Assembly (NCBI GenBank): GCA_902603625.1
Contig: CACKVM010000002.1
Coordinates: 21,313-85,312, forward strand
DNA: 64,000 nt
Direction: 5' to 3'
Source of the DNA: an uncultured Pelagibacteraceae bacterium
GTDB lineage: Bacteria; Pseudomonadota; Alphaproteobacteria; Pelagibacterales; Pelagibacteraceae
Shown here: piece by piece, positions 40,097 through 49,616 of the stretch
Numbering within the stretch: the stretch's first letter is position 1
Layout of the letters: each line of letters opens with the position of its first letter
Position numbers and translations under genes: made by a program
Notes under the pieces: generated by a model
What the model was told of the DNA's origin: nothing
Database searches by the model: none
What the model saw: the letters and a program-made list of their open reading frames with translations, nothing else

Positions 40097-41425
40097 ATGA
40101 CAGATATATTTTCATTAAGTCTTGAGGAACTAGCAAAAAAGATAAATGGTGCTCAGCTTACATCAGTCGAAGTTTGTGAAAAATATATTGAAAGAATAAA
40201 TAAGTTTGAAAAAGATGTAAAAGCCTGGGCACATTTTGATAAAAAAGTTTTATTAGAAAAAGCAACCGAAGCTGATGATCATAGAAGATCAGGAAAACCA
40301 GTAGGACCACTGCATGGAGTGCCGATAGCAGTTAAAGATATCATAGGAACTGTTGATATGCCTACTGAGTGTGGAACTGTAATTAGAAAAGGAAAATCGT
40401 ATTCTCAAAATGCTGAAATAATTGATTTGCTTCATGCATCAGGAGCAATTGTCATGGGTAAAACAGCAACCTCAGAACTTGCCTACTTAGGACCCCCAGC
40501 CACAACTAATCCACATGATAAAACTAGAACACCAGGTGGTTCATCAAGTGGATCAGCAGCTTCGGTTGCTTCTTTTATGGCACCGGCTTCTATTGGTTCT
40601 CAAACAGGAGGATCTGTAATAAGACCAGCGTCTTATTGTGGTGTAGTTGGTTATAAACCAAGTTATGGACTTATTTCTAGAAATGGAGTTTTAAGAACCT
40701 CATACAGCTTAGATCAAATTGGAATGTTTGGTCGTAAAGTTGAAGATGTAGCTATGTTAGCAAAGGTATTGATAAAGAAAGATAAATATGATCCAGCTAC
40801 GATTCATTACTCTACAGAAAATATTTTAACTGAAACTAAGAAAGGTCCAATTTTTGAGCCTAAGTTTATTTTTTATAAAACTGATCATTGGAAAATAATT
40901 GATAAAAAATCACGAGAATCTTTTGAATATTTTATTAAATCTTTTAAAAAAAATATTGAGATATTTGACACTCCCTCATATTTTAAGGATATACACAAAT
41001 ATCATAAAATTATTCATGAAACAGACTTGGCTAATAATTTTTCTGTTTATTTTAAAAAATTTAAAAATAAACTTTCAAAGTATATGCAAGATGCTATTTC
41101 AAATGGAAATAAGTACACTGCAAAGGAATATGCTGAGGCAATTGATTTTATGAAAAGAAGTTATGAGTCTTATGAGGAAGTATTTGAAGACTATCATGGA
41201 GTACTATCTCCATCTAGTCCTGGTGTTGCGCCTAAAGGATTAAAGAGCACTGGAACAGCAGAATTTAACAAAGTCTGGTCGTATCTAGGTACCCCCTGTA
41301 TATCACTGCCTTTACTTGAGGGTGAAAATAATCTACCATTAGGAGTTCAATTAATTGGCAACAAATATGATGATCATAGATTTTTAGGTGTTGCTAATTG
41401 GCTTGAGAAGGAGTGTCAGGAATAA
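40097..41425 (+). CDS. amidase signature family protein
   Basis: 'GPLHGVPIAVKDIIGT', 'TRTPGGSSSGSAASVASFMAPASIGSQTGGSVIRPASYCGVVGYKPSYG' Ser-cisSer-Lys motif. Confidence 0.94.
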   Translation: MTDIFSLSLEELAKKINGAQLTSVEVCEKYIERINKFEKDVKAWAHFDKKVLLEKATEADDHRRSGKPVGPLHGVPIAVKDIIGTVDMPTECGTVIRKGKSYSQNAEIIDLLHASGAIVMGKTATSELAYLGPPATTNPHDKTRTPGGSSSGSAASVASFMAPASIGSQTGGSVIRPASYCGVVGYKPSYGLISRNGVLRTSYSLDQIGMFGRKVEDVAMLAKVLIKKDKYDPATIHYSTENILTETKKGPIFEPKFIFYKTDHWKIIDKKSRESFEYFIKSFKKNIEIFDTPSYFKDIHKYHKIIHETDLANNFSVYFKKFKNKLSKYMQDAISNGNKYTAKEYAEAIDFMKRSYESYEEVFEDYHGVLSPSSPGVAPKGLKSTGTAEFNKVWSYLGTPCISLPLLEGENNLPLGVQLIGNKYDDHRFLGVANWLEKECQE

Positions 41426-41429
41426 TCGT

Positions 41430-41606
41430 ATGAATAAAATAACAACAATAATAGGTTTGTCATTTGCTGTTTTCTTTTTAATTGGTCTAGCGACCACTCT
41501 TACTAGATCAATGATGATTGGTTTTTTAGACGTAATACCGGTTTATTTGTTAATGGGTGCTGCCATCATAATGATGATTTACGAAGCCTTCTTTGATAAA
41601 AGTTAA
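41430..41606 (+). CDS. small membrane protein, unknown function
   Basis: ATG at 41430 gives MNKITTIIGLSFAVFFLIGLATTLTRSMMIGFLDVIPVYLLMGAAIIMMIYEAFFDKS; the ORF-track start at 41388 overlaps the amidase. Confidence 0.65.
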   Translation: MNKITTIIGLSFAVFFLIGLATTLTRSMMIGFLDVIPVYLLMGAAIIMMIYEAFFDKS

Positions 41607-41617
41607 TTTATCGTAAA

Positions 41618-42524
41618 TTGAATAACTCAAAGAAAAACTTTTTTTCATTTTCATTGTTATTTATTCAGCCAATTTTTATGGCTAGTAATCTTGTTGTAGC
41701 AAGAGGGGGCGTTGAGTTTGTACCTCCAATATCGTTAGCTTTTTGGAGATGGACACTAGTTTTTTTGATATTATTACCTTTTACATACATAACATTAAAA
41801 AAAAATTTTAAGACTATTAAAAAAGAATATAAAAAATTATTTTTTTTAGGCTCAATGGGATGTGGAGTATGCGGAGCCTTTCCATTTTTGGCAGGCGAAA
41901 CAACAACTGTAACAAATATGGGAATTATTTATACATCTTCGCCTGTGTTCATAATTTTGATTTCATACTTTTTTTTTCATGAAAATATAAATTTCACAAA
42001 AATAATTGGATTAATCGTATGTTTAATAGGTGTCTTTACAATCATTATAAAAGGAGATTTAAATTTATTAATTAGTTTGCAATTTACAATTGGTGATTTA
42101 TGGATGTTAGCTGCTGCTATTGGATGGGCATTATATTCAATTTATTTATTTTACTGGAATTCAGAACTTAAAATTTTTGAAAGATTTACTTTAATATCAT
42201 TTTTTGGAGCTTTAAGTTTATTACCATTTTATATTGGTGAAGAAATATTCTACAAACAGACAGCTTTTATACCTGAATTTTATTTCTGGGTAATTTTTGC
42301 TGCTATTTCACCAGGAATAATTGCTTTTACACTTTACACTTTTGCTCAAAAAAAAATTAGGTGCATCTTTAACGGGTTTCACTCTTTATGTTTTTACAGT
42401 CTATGGAGCGATTTATGGTTATTTTTTATTTGACGAAAAATTTGAAAATTATCATTTCATAGGAACAATTCTAGTATTTTTTGGAATATACTTAGCAAAG
42501 AAAAAAAATGTTAAAAAAGTCTAG
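41618..42524 (+). pseudogene. EamA/DMT-family transporter, apparently frameshifted at an A9 run (two ORFs 41618-42433 and 42321-42524)
   Basis: ORF1 loses homology-like sequence after '...YTFAQKK'; ORF2 supplies the expected 'LGASLTGFTLYVFTVYGAIYGYFLFDEKFENYHFIGTILVFFGIYLAKKK' C-terminus; A9 at 42348-42356. Confidence 0.85.
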
Positions 42525-43326
42525 GAATATTTTGTTGTTATTTTTTCAAATAATTATTTTTGTTTACTTTTTAATCTTAGTTTTTTTATATTTTTATCAG
42601 AGAAGTTTATTATATCATCCTAATGAAAATAATTATTCTGGCGATCAAATATCGGTACCTATTGAAAAAGTAAAAATTAATACAGAGGATAATATTGAAT
42701 TATTGGCCTGGTTTCATGAAAAAGACTTAATCAATAATAAAACAATTTTATTTTTTCATGGTAATGCAGGTAATCTGGAAAATAGAATTTATAAATTGAA
42801 TCAATTCGGTGACATGGAAGTGAACTTTCTGATTATAGCTTGGAGAGGATTTAGTGGAAATAATGGAAATCCTACAGAAAAAGGTCTTTATATTGATGGC
42901 AGAAGTGCAATTAAATGGTTAATAGACAAAGGTGTAGAAGAAAAAAATATAATTTTGTATGGTGAATCTTTGGGGACTGGTGTTGCTACACATTTATCTC
43001 AAAATAAAGATTTTGCAGGAGTCATCTTAGAGACACCATTCACTTCGATGACAGATGCAGCTAAAATATTTTATCCATATATACCTGTTGGTATATTGTT
43101 GAAAGATAAATTTGATAATAAAAATAAAGTAAAAAATATTAAATCTCCTGTTTTAATTCTACATGGTGAAGCCGACCAAATAGTCCCTTTTGATATGGGA
43201 AAAAAAATTTTTAGCTTAGCTAACGAACCCAAATATTCTTATTTTACTAAAACGGATAATCACATGATGGAATTTGATAAAAAATTGATAAAAGCTTTAA
43301 AAACATTTATAAAAAGTTTGAATTAA
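42508..43326 (+). CDS. alpha/beta hydrolase (BEM46/ABHD13-like)
   Basis: 'TILFFHGNAGNLENRI', 'IIAWRGFSGNNGNPTEKGLYIDG', 'LYGESLGTGVATHLSQ', 'LILHGEADQIVPFD'. Confidence 0.92.
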   Translation: MLKKSRNILLLFFQIIIFVYFLILVFLYFYQRSLLYHPNENNYSGDQISVPIEKVKINTEDNIELLAWFHEKDLINNKTILFFHGNAGNLENRIYKLNQFGDMEVNFLIIAWRGFSGNNGNPTEKGLYIDGRSAIKWLIDKGVEEKNIILYGESLGTGVATHLSQNKDFAGVILETPFTSMTDAAKIFYPYIPVGILLKDKFDNKNKVKNIKSPVLILHGEADQIVPFDMGKKIFSLANEPKYSYFTKTDNHMMEFDKKLIKALKTFIKSLN

Positions 43327-43362
43327 AAAAGTTATAAGAAATTAAAATTTACTATTTTAAAA

Positions 43363-43995
43363 ATGAAACAAGTAATCCAAACTTCAAGAGGCGATATATC
43401 ATTTGAACCTACAAGAGAATTTTTTGACTCAGAAAAAAAAATAAACAAAAAAATTTCTCGTGAAAATATTCTTATATTAAGAGATGTTTTAATTAAAACG
43501 AAAGTTAGATGGGGGTTATTATTTGGAACATTGTTGGGCGCAGTTAGAGAAGGAGATTTTATAGAATGGGATATTGATACAGATATCTTTGTATTTGATG
43601 AGGACAAACAGGATTTATTAGACTCAATACCAGATCTTCAAAATAATGGGTTTAGAGTAATAAGATTTAATGACAACAAAACTATTTTATCAATTGAGAG
43701 AAATAATGATTATATTGATTTTTATTTCTTTAAAAAATCTTTTTCAGGTCGAAAATGTGAAAAATATTTTATTCCTAAAAAGTTTTTTATAAATCTTTCA
43801 GAAATAAATTTTTTTGATAAAAATTTTCCAACTTTCAACCATGTAAAAGAATATTTGGTATTCCAGTATGGCAATACTTGGAATATTAAAATTAAAGATG
43901 CTTATGCAACTGGAAATATAGTTACTTTCAAAGATATTTTGAAAAAAAAATTTCCTTTATTAATAAACATAATTCGATCAATACTTAAGAAATAA
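43363..43995 (+). CDS. LicD/fukutin-like nucleotidyltransferase-fold protein
   Basis: 'KVRWGLLFGTLLGAVREGDFIEWDIDTDIFVFDED' LicD-type GTLLGAVR...D-D motif. Confidence 0.8.
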   Translation: MKQVIQTSRGDISFEPTREFFDSEKKINKKISRENILILRDVLIKTKVRWGLLFGTLLGAVREGDFIEWDIDTDIFVFDEDKQDLLDSIPDLQNNGFRVIRFNDNKTILSIERNNDYIDFYFFKKSFSGRKCEKYFIPKKFFINLSEINFFDKNFPTFNHVKEYLVFQYGNTWNIKIKDAYATGNIVTFKDILKKKFPLLINIIRSILKK

Positions 43996-44077
43996 ATCTG
44001 AAATAAAAAGCGTATAAATATTAATTAAGCCATAATCTTAACAAATATTAATCTAATTTTTTATTTAAATGTTTTAA

Positions 44078-44641
44078 ATGAAACATTTTTTTTTAATTAT
44101 TTTATTTTTATTAAATTTAGAACAAATTACTTTTGCAAATGATAATGAATTTAGTGCAGATGATTTATTTCACATTGATAATATGAATTCATATAATAAT
44201 AATTTTGCCTTATATTTTAAATCTAGAAATAAGTCAGTTTTGGCCAAAGGTGAAATTTCAAATTATATAAATGATTATCCCAAAGATCTTTATATTTATG
44301 ATTATCAATCAAAAAAATCATCTCCTTTAATTTCATATGAGTGGTTTCCTGCTCAAGCAAAATATCATTTAGAAGAATATGATTTTCCAGTTTTTCCAGA
44401 TGATTTTGCTTATTACCTTTTAAGAGATGATAGAACGCTCATTATGATAAGTGCTGTAAAAAGTTTAAGAGCTAACTTCAAATTTGATATAGTAAAAAAA
44501 AAACTTGAACTTTATCCAACAAATGGAAAATTCGAGTTTATTATATCTTCATTTGCTAAAAACTGTGGACACAATAATTTTGAAAATAATTACGAATGTA
44601 GTTTATATAAACCTTTAATTTCTAGTAATTTAATAAACTAA
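44078..44641 (+). CDS. secreted hypothetical protein
   Basis: 187 aa with an N-terminal signal-like hydrophobic segment; no family recognised. Confidence 0.6.
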   Translation: MKHFFLIILFLLNLEQITFANDNEFSADDLFHIDNMNSYNNNFALYFKSRNKSVLAKGEISNYINDYPKDLYIYDYQSKKSSPLISYEWFPAQAKYHLEEYDFPVFPDDFAYYLLRDDRTLIMISAVKSLRANFKFDIVKKKLELYPTNGKFEFIISSFAKNCGHNNFENNYECSLYKPLISSNLIN

Positions 44642-45555
44642 TAGATTTGAACAAAAGCCTCAGCAAATTTTTCTGCTTCAAATAATTGTAAGTCGTCTTC
44701 TTTTTCACCTAAGCCTAGTGCAATAATTGGAATTTCATATTTTTTTGCTAAAGCTAACAAAATTCCCCCCTTAGCTGTGCCATCTAATTTTGTCATTACG
44801 ATACCTGTTATTGGGATAATTTTATTAAATTCTTCAACTTGATTTAATACATTTTGTCCTGAAGTTGCATCTAGAACTAAAACAACGTTATGAGGTGCGT
44901 TGGGGTCTATTTTCTTTGTAACATTAGCTATCTTTTTATATTCCTCCATTAAATTTTTTTTATTCTGAAGTCTTCCCGCAGTATCTATCAAAACTTGATC
45001 AAAATTATTTTTAATAGCTTCATCCACAGCTTTAAAAGCAACAGAAGCAGGATCGGCTCCTTGAGATGCTTTTACTATTTTAACATTTACTTTACTTGCC
45101 CAATTTTCTAGTTGTTCAATTGCAGCTGCACGAAAAGTATCTGAAGCTGAAAATATTACTTTACTGCCGTTGGCCTTCAATATTTTCCCTATTTTGCCAA
45201 TAGTTGTTGTTTTTCCAACACCGTTCACGCCAGAAATTAATGTTGTATTAAGTTTTTTCTTTTTTTCAAAAAAGGATTTATTTTCCAATGGTTTCATCAA
45301 TGAAATTATATACTCTTTTAAAATAGAGTTTATCTCTTTAGATAAATCTTCATTTGGATCAATTTTTTTTCTAGAAATTATTTCTTTTATTTCAGATGCA
45401 GCCTCAATTCCCACATCTGATCGAATTAAAAATTCCTCAATTTTATTTAAAATTTCATCATTAATTTCTTTTTTAACAATTATTTCTTTAAGTCCAGAAG
45501 TAAACGTCGATGCACTTTTTTTAAATCCAATTTTAAATTTATCAAAGATTCCCAT
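44638..45555 (-). CDS. ftsY: signal recognition particle receptor FtsY
   Basis: 'TLISGVNGVGKTTTIGKIGKIL', 'SASDTFRAAAIEQL', 'VLIDTAGRLQNKKNLMEE', 'IVMTKLDGTAKGGILLALAKKYEIPIIALGLGE'. Confidence 0.97.
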   Translation of the reverse strand: MGIFDKFKIGFKKSASTFTSGLKEIIVKKEINDEILNKIEEFLIRSDVGIEAASEIKEIISRKKIDPNEDLSKEINSILKEYIISLMKPLENKSFFEKKKKLNTTLISGVNGVGKTTTIGKIGKILKANGSKVIFSASDTFRAAAIEQLENWASKVNVKIVKASQGADPASVAFKAVDEAIKNNFDQVLIDTAGRLQNKKNLMEEYKKIANVTKKIDPNAPHNVVLVLDATSGQNVLNQVEEFNKIIPITGIVMTKLDGTAKGGILLALAKKYEIPIIALGLGEKEDDLQLFEAEKFAEAFVQIY

Positions 45556-46379
45556 TACAATTTTATATTTATTTCTTTAACATCTGAAACAGGTCCTTTC
45601 ATATGAATAGAATTATTTTCATCTATTGAAATTGATAATTTTCCAGTTGTAAACTCTATATCAGTTTTATTTTCTGTAAGATTATTTAATTTACCTGCAT
45701 ATGCTGTAGCACAAGCTGCAGTTCCGCAAGCTTTAGTAAGACCAGCTCCTCTTTCCCAAACTTTTACTTTAATCAGATTTTTATTTAAAATTTGTGCAAT
45801 TGTTACGTTACATTTCTCAGGGAAGATTTCGTGATTTTCTATCTCAGGACCAATTTTCTCTATATTGAAATCCTCAATACTTTTAACAAAAAAAACAATA
45901 TGTGGGTTACCCACATTAATTACAGTGCCACCTAAGTACTCACTATTATTTGTATCCATAATTTTGATATTTAAGTTCTTTGTATCCATTTCTTTTGATA
46001 AAGGTATTTCATCCCATTTTAACTTTGCTTTACCAATTTCTGTTGTAACAATTTTTTTTTCTAGGATTTCAGATTTTAATTTGCCAGATAGCGTATTTAA
46101 AATTATTAATTTGTTATTTTTTTGATTTGAAATTAGGTTTGCAACACATCTAGTTCCATTTCCACATGCTCCAGACTCTCCTCCATCTGAATTAAAAAAT
46201 CTTAAACTTGCATCCGCAGAACTATCTGGCTCAATAAATATTAGTTGATCACAGCCAATAAAATTTCTGTCACAAATTTTAACTATCTGATCCCTCGTCA
46301 AATTGGTAATTTTTTCTCTATTATCAATTATCACAAAATCATTACCCAATCCGTCCATTTTAAAAGCTTTGATGTCCAT
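45555..46379 (-). CDS. dapF: diaminopimelate epimerase
   Basis: 'FKMDGLGNDFVIIDNR', 'RFFNSDGGESGACGNGTRCVA', 'VWERGAGLTKACGTAACATA'. Confidence 0.97.
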   Translation of the reverse strand: MDIKAFKMDGLGNDFVIIDNREKITNLTRDQIVKICDRNFIGCDQLIFIEPDSSADASLRFFNSDGGESGACGNGTRCVANLISNQKNNKLIILNTLSGKLKSEILEKKIVTTEIGKAKLKWDEIPLSKEMDTKNLNIKIMDTNNSEYLGGTVINVGNPHIVFFVKSIEDFNIEKIGPEIENHEIFPEKCNVTIAQILNKNLIKVKVWERGAGLTKACGTAACATAYAGKLNNLTENKTDIEFTTGKLSISIDENNSIHMKGPVSDVKEINIKL

Positions 46380-46439
46380 ATATAGTTATTTAACTTATTT
46401 ATTGACTTTTTGAACCTCTATTATAGTTTGTGTCAGTTT

Positions 46440-46528
46440 CCGCAAAAGCGTTAAATTTGCGGTGTCTTTGGAAACAAAGAGATCGACACTAGTCAGCGAG
46501 GGTTCGCCCACTAGTGCGATTACTGCTG
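46440..46528 (+). ncRNA. structured 5' leader RNA upstream of ffh (candidate ffh leader element)
   Basis: CCGCAAA/TTTGCGG (46440-46446/46456-46462); GTGTC-TTTG-GAAA-CAAA-gagatc-GACAC (46462-46489, GNRA loop); CACTAGT-cagcga-GGG-TTCG-CCC-ACTAGTG (46487-46516, UUCG loop). Locally more GC-rich than flanks. Confidence 0.75.
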
Positions 46529-46540
46529 TGTGTAATAAAT

Positions 46541-47899
46541 ATGTTTGAAAATTTAACAAATAAATTTGAGGAAGTTTTTTCTTCTCTAAAAAAAGCCCCA
46601 TCACTTGATGAAAATCAGGTTGATGAAGGATTGAAAGGAATAAGACAAGCTTTATTAGAAGCTGATGTGTCTCTTGAAGTTGCTAAAGATTTTATTGAAA
46701 AGGTTAAACCAAAAGCATTAGGACAAGAAATTATTAGATCAACATCACCTGGTGATATGGTGGTAAAGATTGTTTATGATGAATTAGTTAATCTTTTAGG
46801 TGAAAAAAATAATGATGTAAATTTAAATGCAGTTCCACCAGTACCAATGATGCTGGTCGGGTTACAAGGTTCTGGTAAAACAACAACAACTGCTAAACTT
46901 GCGAGATATTTAGAGAATACCAAAAAAAAGAAAGTAATGATGGTCAGTTTAGATATTTACAGACCAGCTGCTCAAGAGCAGTTAAAATCTTTAGGTGAAC
47001 AAAATAATATATTAACACTCCCAATAATTGAAGGTCAACAACCCAGTGATATTTGTCAAAGAGCAATTAGTGCAGCAAACTTGAATGGCGCAGATATTAT
47101 CTTATTCGATACTGCTGGTAGAACACAAATAGATTTGCAGATGATGAGTGAAATTAAACAAATTGAAAATACCATCAAACCGGCAGAGACGTTTTTAGTT
47201 GCTGACTCGCTTACTGGACAAGTAGCTGCATCAGTGGCAAAAGAATTTAATAATACAGTAAATTTATCCGGAATTATTTTAACAAGAGCAGATGGTGATG
47301 CGAGAGGCGGAGCTGCTGTAAGTATGAAATTCGTTTCTCAGGTCCCAATTAAATTTTTAGGTATTGGTGAGAAGATTGAGAATCTTGAAGTTTTTCATCC
47401 AGATAGAATTGCAAATAGAATTCTTGGGATGGGAGATATTGTTTCTCTTGTTGAAAAAGCAGCTCAAGATCTTGGGGAAGAAAATATAAAAAAAACAGAG
47501 GAAAATTTAAAAAAAGGACAATTCTCAATGCAAGATTATTTAACTCAACTAAGGCAAATGAAAAAAATGGGAGGGATCGAAGGCATCATGTCTTTCATGC
47601 CAGGAGTTTCAAAAATGAAATCGCAAATGGATGCAGCTGGTATCGATGAGAGTGTTATTACAAAAAACGAAGCTATAATTTTATCAATGACAAAAAAAGA
47701 AAGAGAGAACCCAAAGATAATTGATGGTTCTAGAAAAAAAAGAATTGCTAATGGTTCAGGGACTGATCCAGCCACTATCAATAAATTGTTGAAACAATTT
47801 AAAATGATGTCTGAAATGATGAAAAAAATGTCAAAAGGAAATCTGAAAGGTATGTCTGATAAAGGGATACCGCCAGAATTATTTAATCAATTAAAATAA
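46541..47899 (+). CDS. ffh: signal recognition particle protein Ffh
   Basis: '[18 protein letters not shown]', '[21 protein letters not shown]', '[17 protein letters not shown]', '[11 protein letters not shown]', M-domain '[11 protein letters not shown]'; start chosen at 46541, not 46514. Confidence 0.97.
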   Translation: MFENLTNKFEEVFSSLKKAPSLDENQVDEGLKGIRQALLEADVSLEVAKDFIEKVKPKALGQEIIRSTSPGDMVVKIVYDELVNLLGEKNNDVNLNAVPPVPMMLVGLQGSGKTTTTAKLARYLENTKKKKVMMVSLDIYRPAAQEQLKSLGEQNNILTLPIIEGQQPSDICQRAISAANLNGADIILFDTAGRTQIDLQMMSEIKQIENTIKPAETFLVADSLTGQVAASVAKEFNNTVNLSGIILTRADGDARGGAAVSMKFVSQVPIKFLGIGEKIENLEVFHPDRIANRILGMGDIVSLVEKAAQDLGEENIKKTEENLKKGQFSMQDYLTQLRQMKKMGGIEGIMSFMPGVSKMKSQMDAAGIDESVITKNEAIILSMTKKERENPKIIDGSRKKRIANGSGTDPATINKLLKQFKMMSEMMKKMSKGNLKGMSDKGIPPELFNQLK

Positions 47900-47912
47900 A
47901 AAAGGAGAGAAA

Positions 47913-48317
47913 ATGTTAAAACTAAGATTATCTAGGGGTGGCACAAAAAAAAGACCTGTTTACAAGGTTGTTGTAGCCGACAGTCGATTTTCTAGAGATG
48001 GAAGATTTATAGAAAAAGTAGGTTTCTTTAATCCACTATTACCAAAAGAAAAAAAAGAAAGAATTGGATTAGAGGCTGAAAGAATAAAATATTGGTTGGG
48101 TCAAGGCGCACAACCTACAACAAGAGTAGCTAGAATTTTAGGTGAGAATGAATTGATGCCTATGCCTGCTAATGGAAATAATCCACAAAAAGCAATTCCA
48201 AAAAAAGAGAGAAAAAAGGAAGTTTCTGAAGAAGCTAAAAAAGAGGAAGCTCCAAAAGCAGAAGCTAAAAAAGAGGAAGCTCCAAAAGCAGAAGTTAAAA
48301 AAGAAGAAAAAAAATAA
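47913..48317 (+). CDS. rpsP: 30S ribosomal protein S16 with repetitive charged C-terminal tail
   Basis: '[42 protein letters not shown]' S16; tail [26 protein letters not shown]. Confidence 0.97.
   Translation: MLKLRLSRGGTKKRPVYKVVVADSRFSRDGRFIEKVGFFNPLLPKEKKERIGLEAERIKYWLGQGAQPTTRVARILGENELMPMPANGNNPQKAIPKKERKKEVSEEAKKEEAPKAEAKKEEAPKAEVKKEEKK
48231..48290 (+). repeat. two perfect copies of a 30-bp unit in the rpsP 3' end plus a degenerate partial third
   Basis: gaagctaaaaaagaggaagctccaaaagca x2 at 48231-48260 and 48261-48290, followed by gaagttaaaaaagaagaa. Confidence 0.95.
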
Positions 48318-48331
48318 AGTAAAGGATATTA

Positions 48332-49018
48332 ATGTTGCAAGCTCAAATATTTACACTTTATCCAGATATTTTTCCTGGGCCATTAGGAAAGGGTCTTTAT
48401 GGAAAAGCAATGTCTAAAAAATTGTGGAGCTTGAATGTGATAAATATAAGAGATGCAGCTACAGACAAACATAAAACAGTTGACGATACTCCTTATGGTG
48501 GTGGAACTGGTATGTTATTAAAACCAGATGTTCTAGCAAATTCTATTGATCAAAACACAAGTAAAGGAGATAGGATTTTGTATCTTTCACCAAAGGGTAA
48601 AGTATTTAATCAAAAACTTGCAAAAGTTCTGTCATTAGAAAAATCCTTTTCCTTAATTTGTGGTCATTTTGAGGGAGTAGATGAAAGAGTTTTATCTACG
48701 CGAAATATTGAAGAAATTAGTATAGGTGATTACGTATTGTCAGGTGGAGAAACTGCTGCCCTTGTAGTTTTAGATAGTGTGTTGAGACTTTTGCCTGGAG
48801 TTTTAGGAAATGATAAATCAGCTTCCGAGGAAACTTTTGAAAATGGCCTTTTAGAGTATCCGCAGTATACAAAACCACAGATTTGGGAGAAAAAGTCAGT
48901 GCCAGATGTGTTATTATCAGGTGATCATGCTAAAATTAAAGACTGGCGTTTAGCTCAATCTGAGGCTATAACACGCGTCCGAAGACCAGATATGTGGAAC
49001 AAATATAAGAAGAATTAA
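48332..49018 (+). CDS. trmD: tRNA (guanine-N1)-methyltransferase
   Basis: '[22 protein letters not shown]', '[19 protein letters not shown]', '[11 protein letters not shown]', '[13 protein letters not shown]'. Confidence 0.97.
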   Translation: MLQAQIFTLYPDIFPGPLGKGLYGKAMSKKLWSLNVINIRDAATDKHKTVDDTPYGGGTGMLLKPDVLANSIDQNTSKGDRILYLSPKGKVFNQKLAKVLSLEKSFSLICGHFEGVDERVLSTRNIEEISIGDYVLSGGETAALVVLDSVLRLLPGVLGNDKSASEETFENGLLEYPQYTKPQIWEKKSVPDVLLSGDHAKIKDWRLAQSEAITRVRRPDMWNKYKKN

Positions 49019-49020
49019 AA

Positions 49021-49605
49021 TTGATAAATATAGAAATGAAAACAATAGAAGAAATAAATCAAAATAATGTAAAAAAAATTGTTTCTGAAAAAAAAATTCC
49101 ACAATTTTTTGCAGGAGATGTAGTAAGAGTTGGAGTAAGAATTACAGAGGGTAAAAAAGAAAGAATTCAATATTTTGAAGGAGTCTGCATAGCAAAAAAA
49201 AATAGAGATATTAATTCCTCTTTTACAGTAAGAAAAATTTCTTTTGGAGAGGGTGTAGAAAGAACATTTCCATTATATGGTCCTGTAATTGACACTATTA
49301 AAGTAATCAGGTCAGGTAAAGTAAGAAGAGCTAAACTTTACTATTTAAGAGACAGAACTGGTAAATCAGCAAGAATTGCAGAAAAAATTAGAAAAAAAAT
49401 TGGTATTGATCTTGATGTTAAACCAGAGACTGTAACAGAAGATAATTTAGCACCTGTTAAACCAGAAACAGACAGCAAAAAAAAGGAGACTTCTACAGAA
49501 GAGATAATATCTAAAGCAGAAAACAAGGAGAAGGAAACTCCAAAAGCTGATATTAAAAAGAAGGAATCTGAGAAGAGCACAGAAAGTTTAACCGAAAAAA
49601 AATAG
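49021..49605 (+). CDS. rplS: 50S ribosomal protein L19 with charged C-terminal extension
   Basis: '[91 protein letters not shown]' L19; TTG start or ATG 15 nt downstream. Confidence 0.96.
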   Translation: MINIEMKTIEEINQNNVKKIVSEKKIPQFFAGDVVRVGVRITEGKKERIQYFEGVCIAKKNRDINSSFTVRKISFGEGVERTFPLYGPVIDTIKVIRSGKVRRAKLYYLRDRTGKSARIAEKIRKKIGIDLDVKPETVTEDNLAPVKPETDSKKKETSTEEIISKAENKEKETPKADIKKKESEKSTESLTEKK

Positions 49606-49616
49606 TTTTTTTTTCA

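Noticed and set aside
42321-42524. Separate small membrane protein gene
   Set aside because: It continues the EamA transporter in the other frame after the A9 run; better explained by a frameshift.
44018-44052. Short direct repeat aaatattaat in the gap before 44078
   Set aside because: A 10-bp AT-only repeat is expected by chance in this composition.
46440-46528. Idea that this structured RNA is the 4.5S SRP RNA itself
   Set aside because: The conserved SRP domain IV sequence (GGAAGGAAGCAGCC-like) is absent; a leader element of ffh is more consistent.
46395-46604. 69-aa minus-strand ORF over the ffh leader
   Set aside because: Overlaps the ffh start and the structured leader; no family resemblance.
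48172-48417. 81-aa Lys/Gln-rich ORF overlapping rpsP and trmD
   Set aside because: Out-of-frame reading of the rpsP tandem repeat and trmD start.
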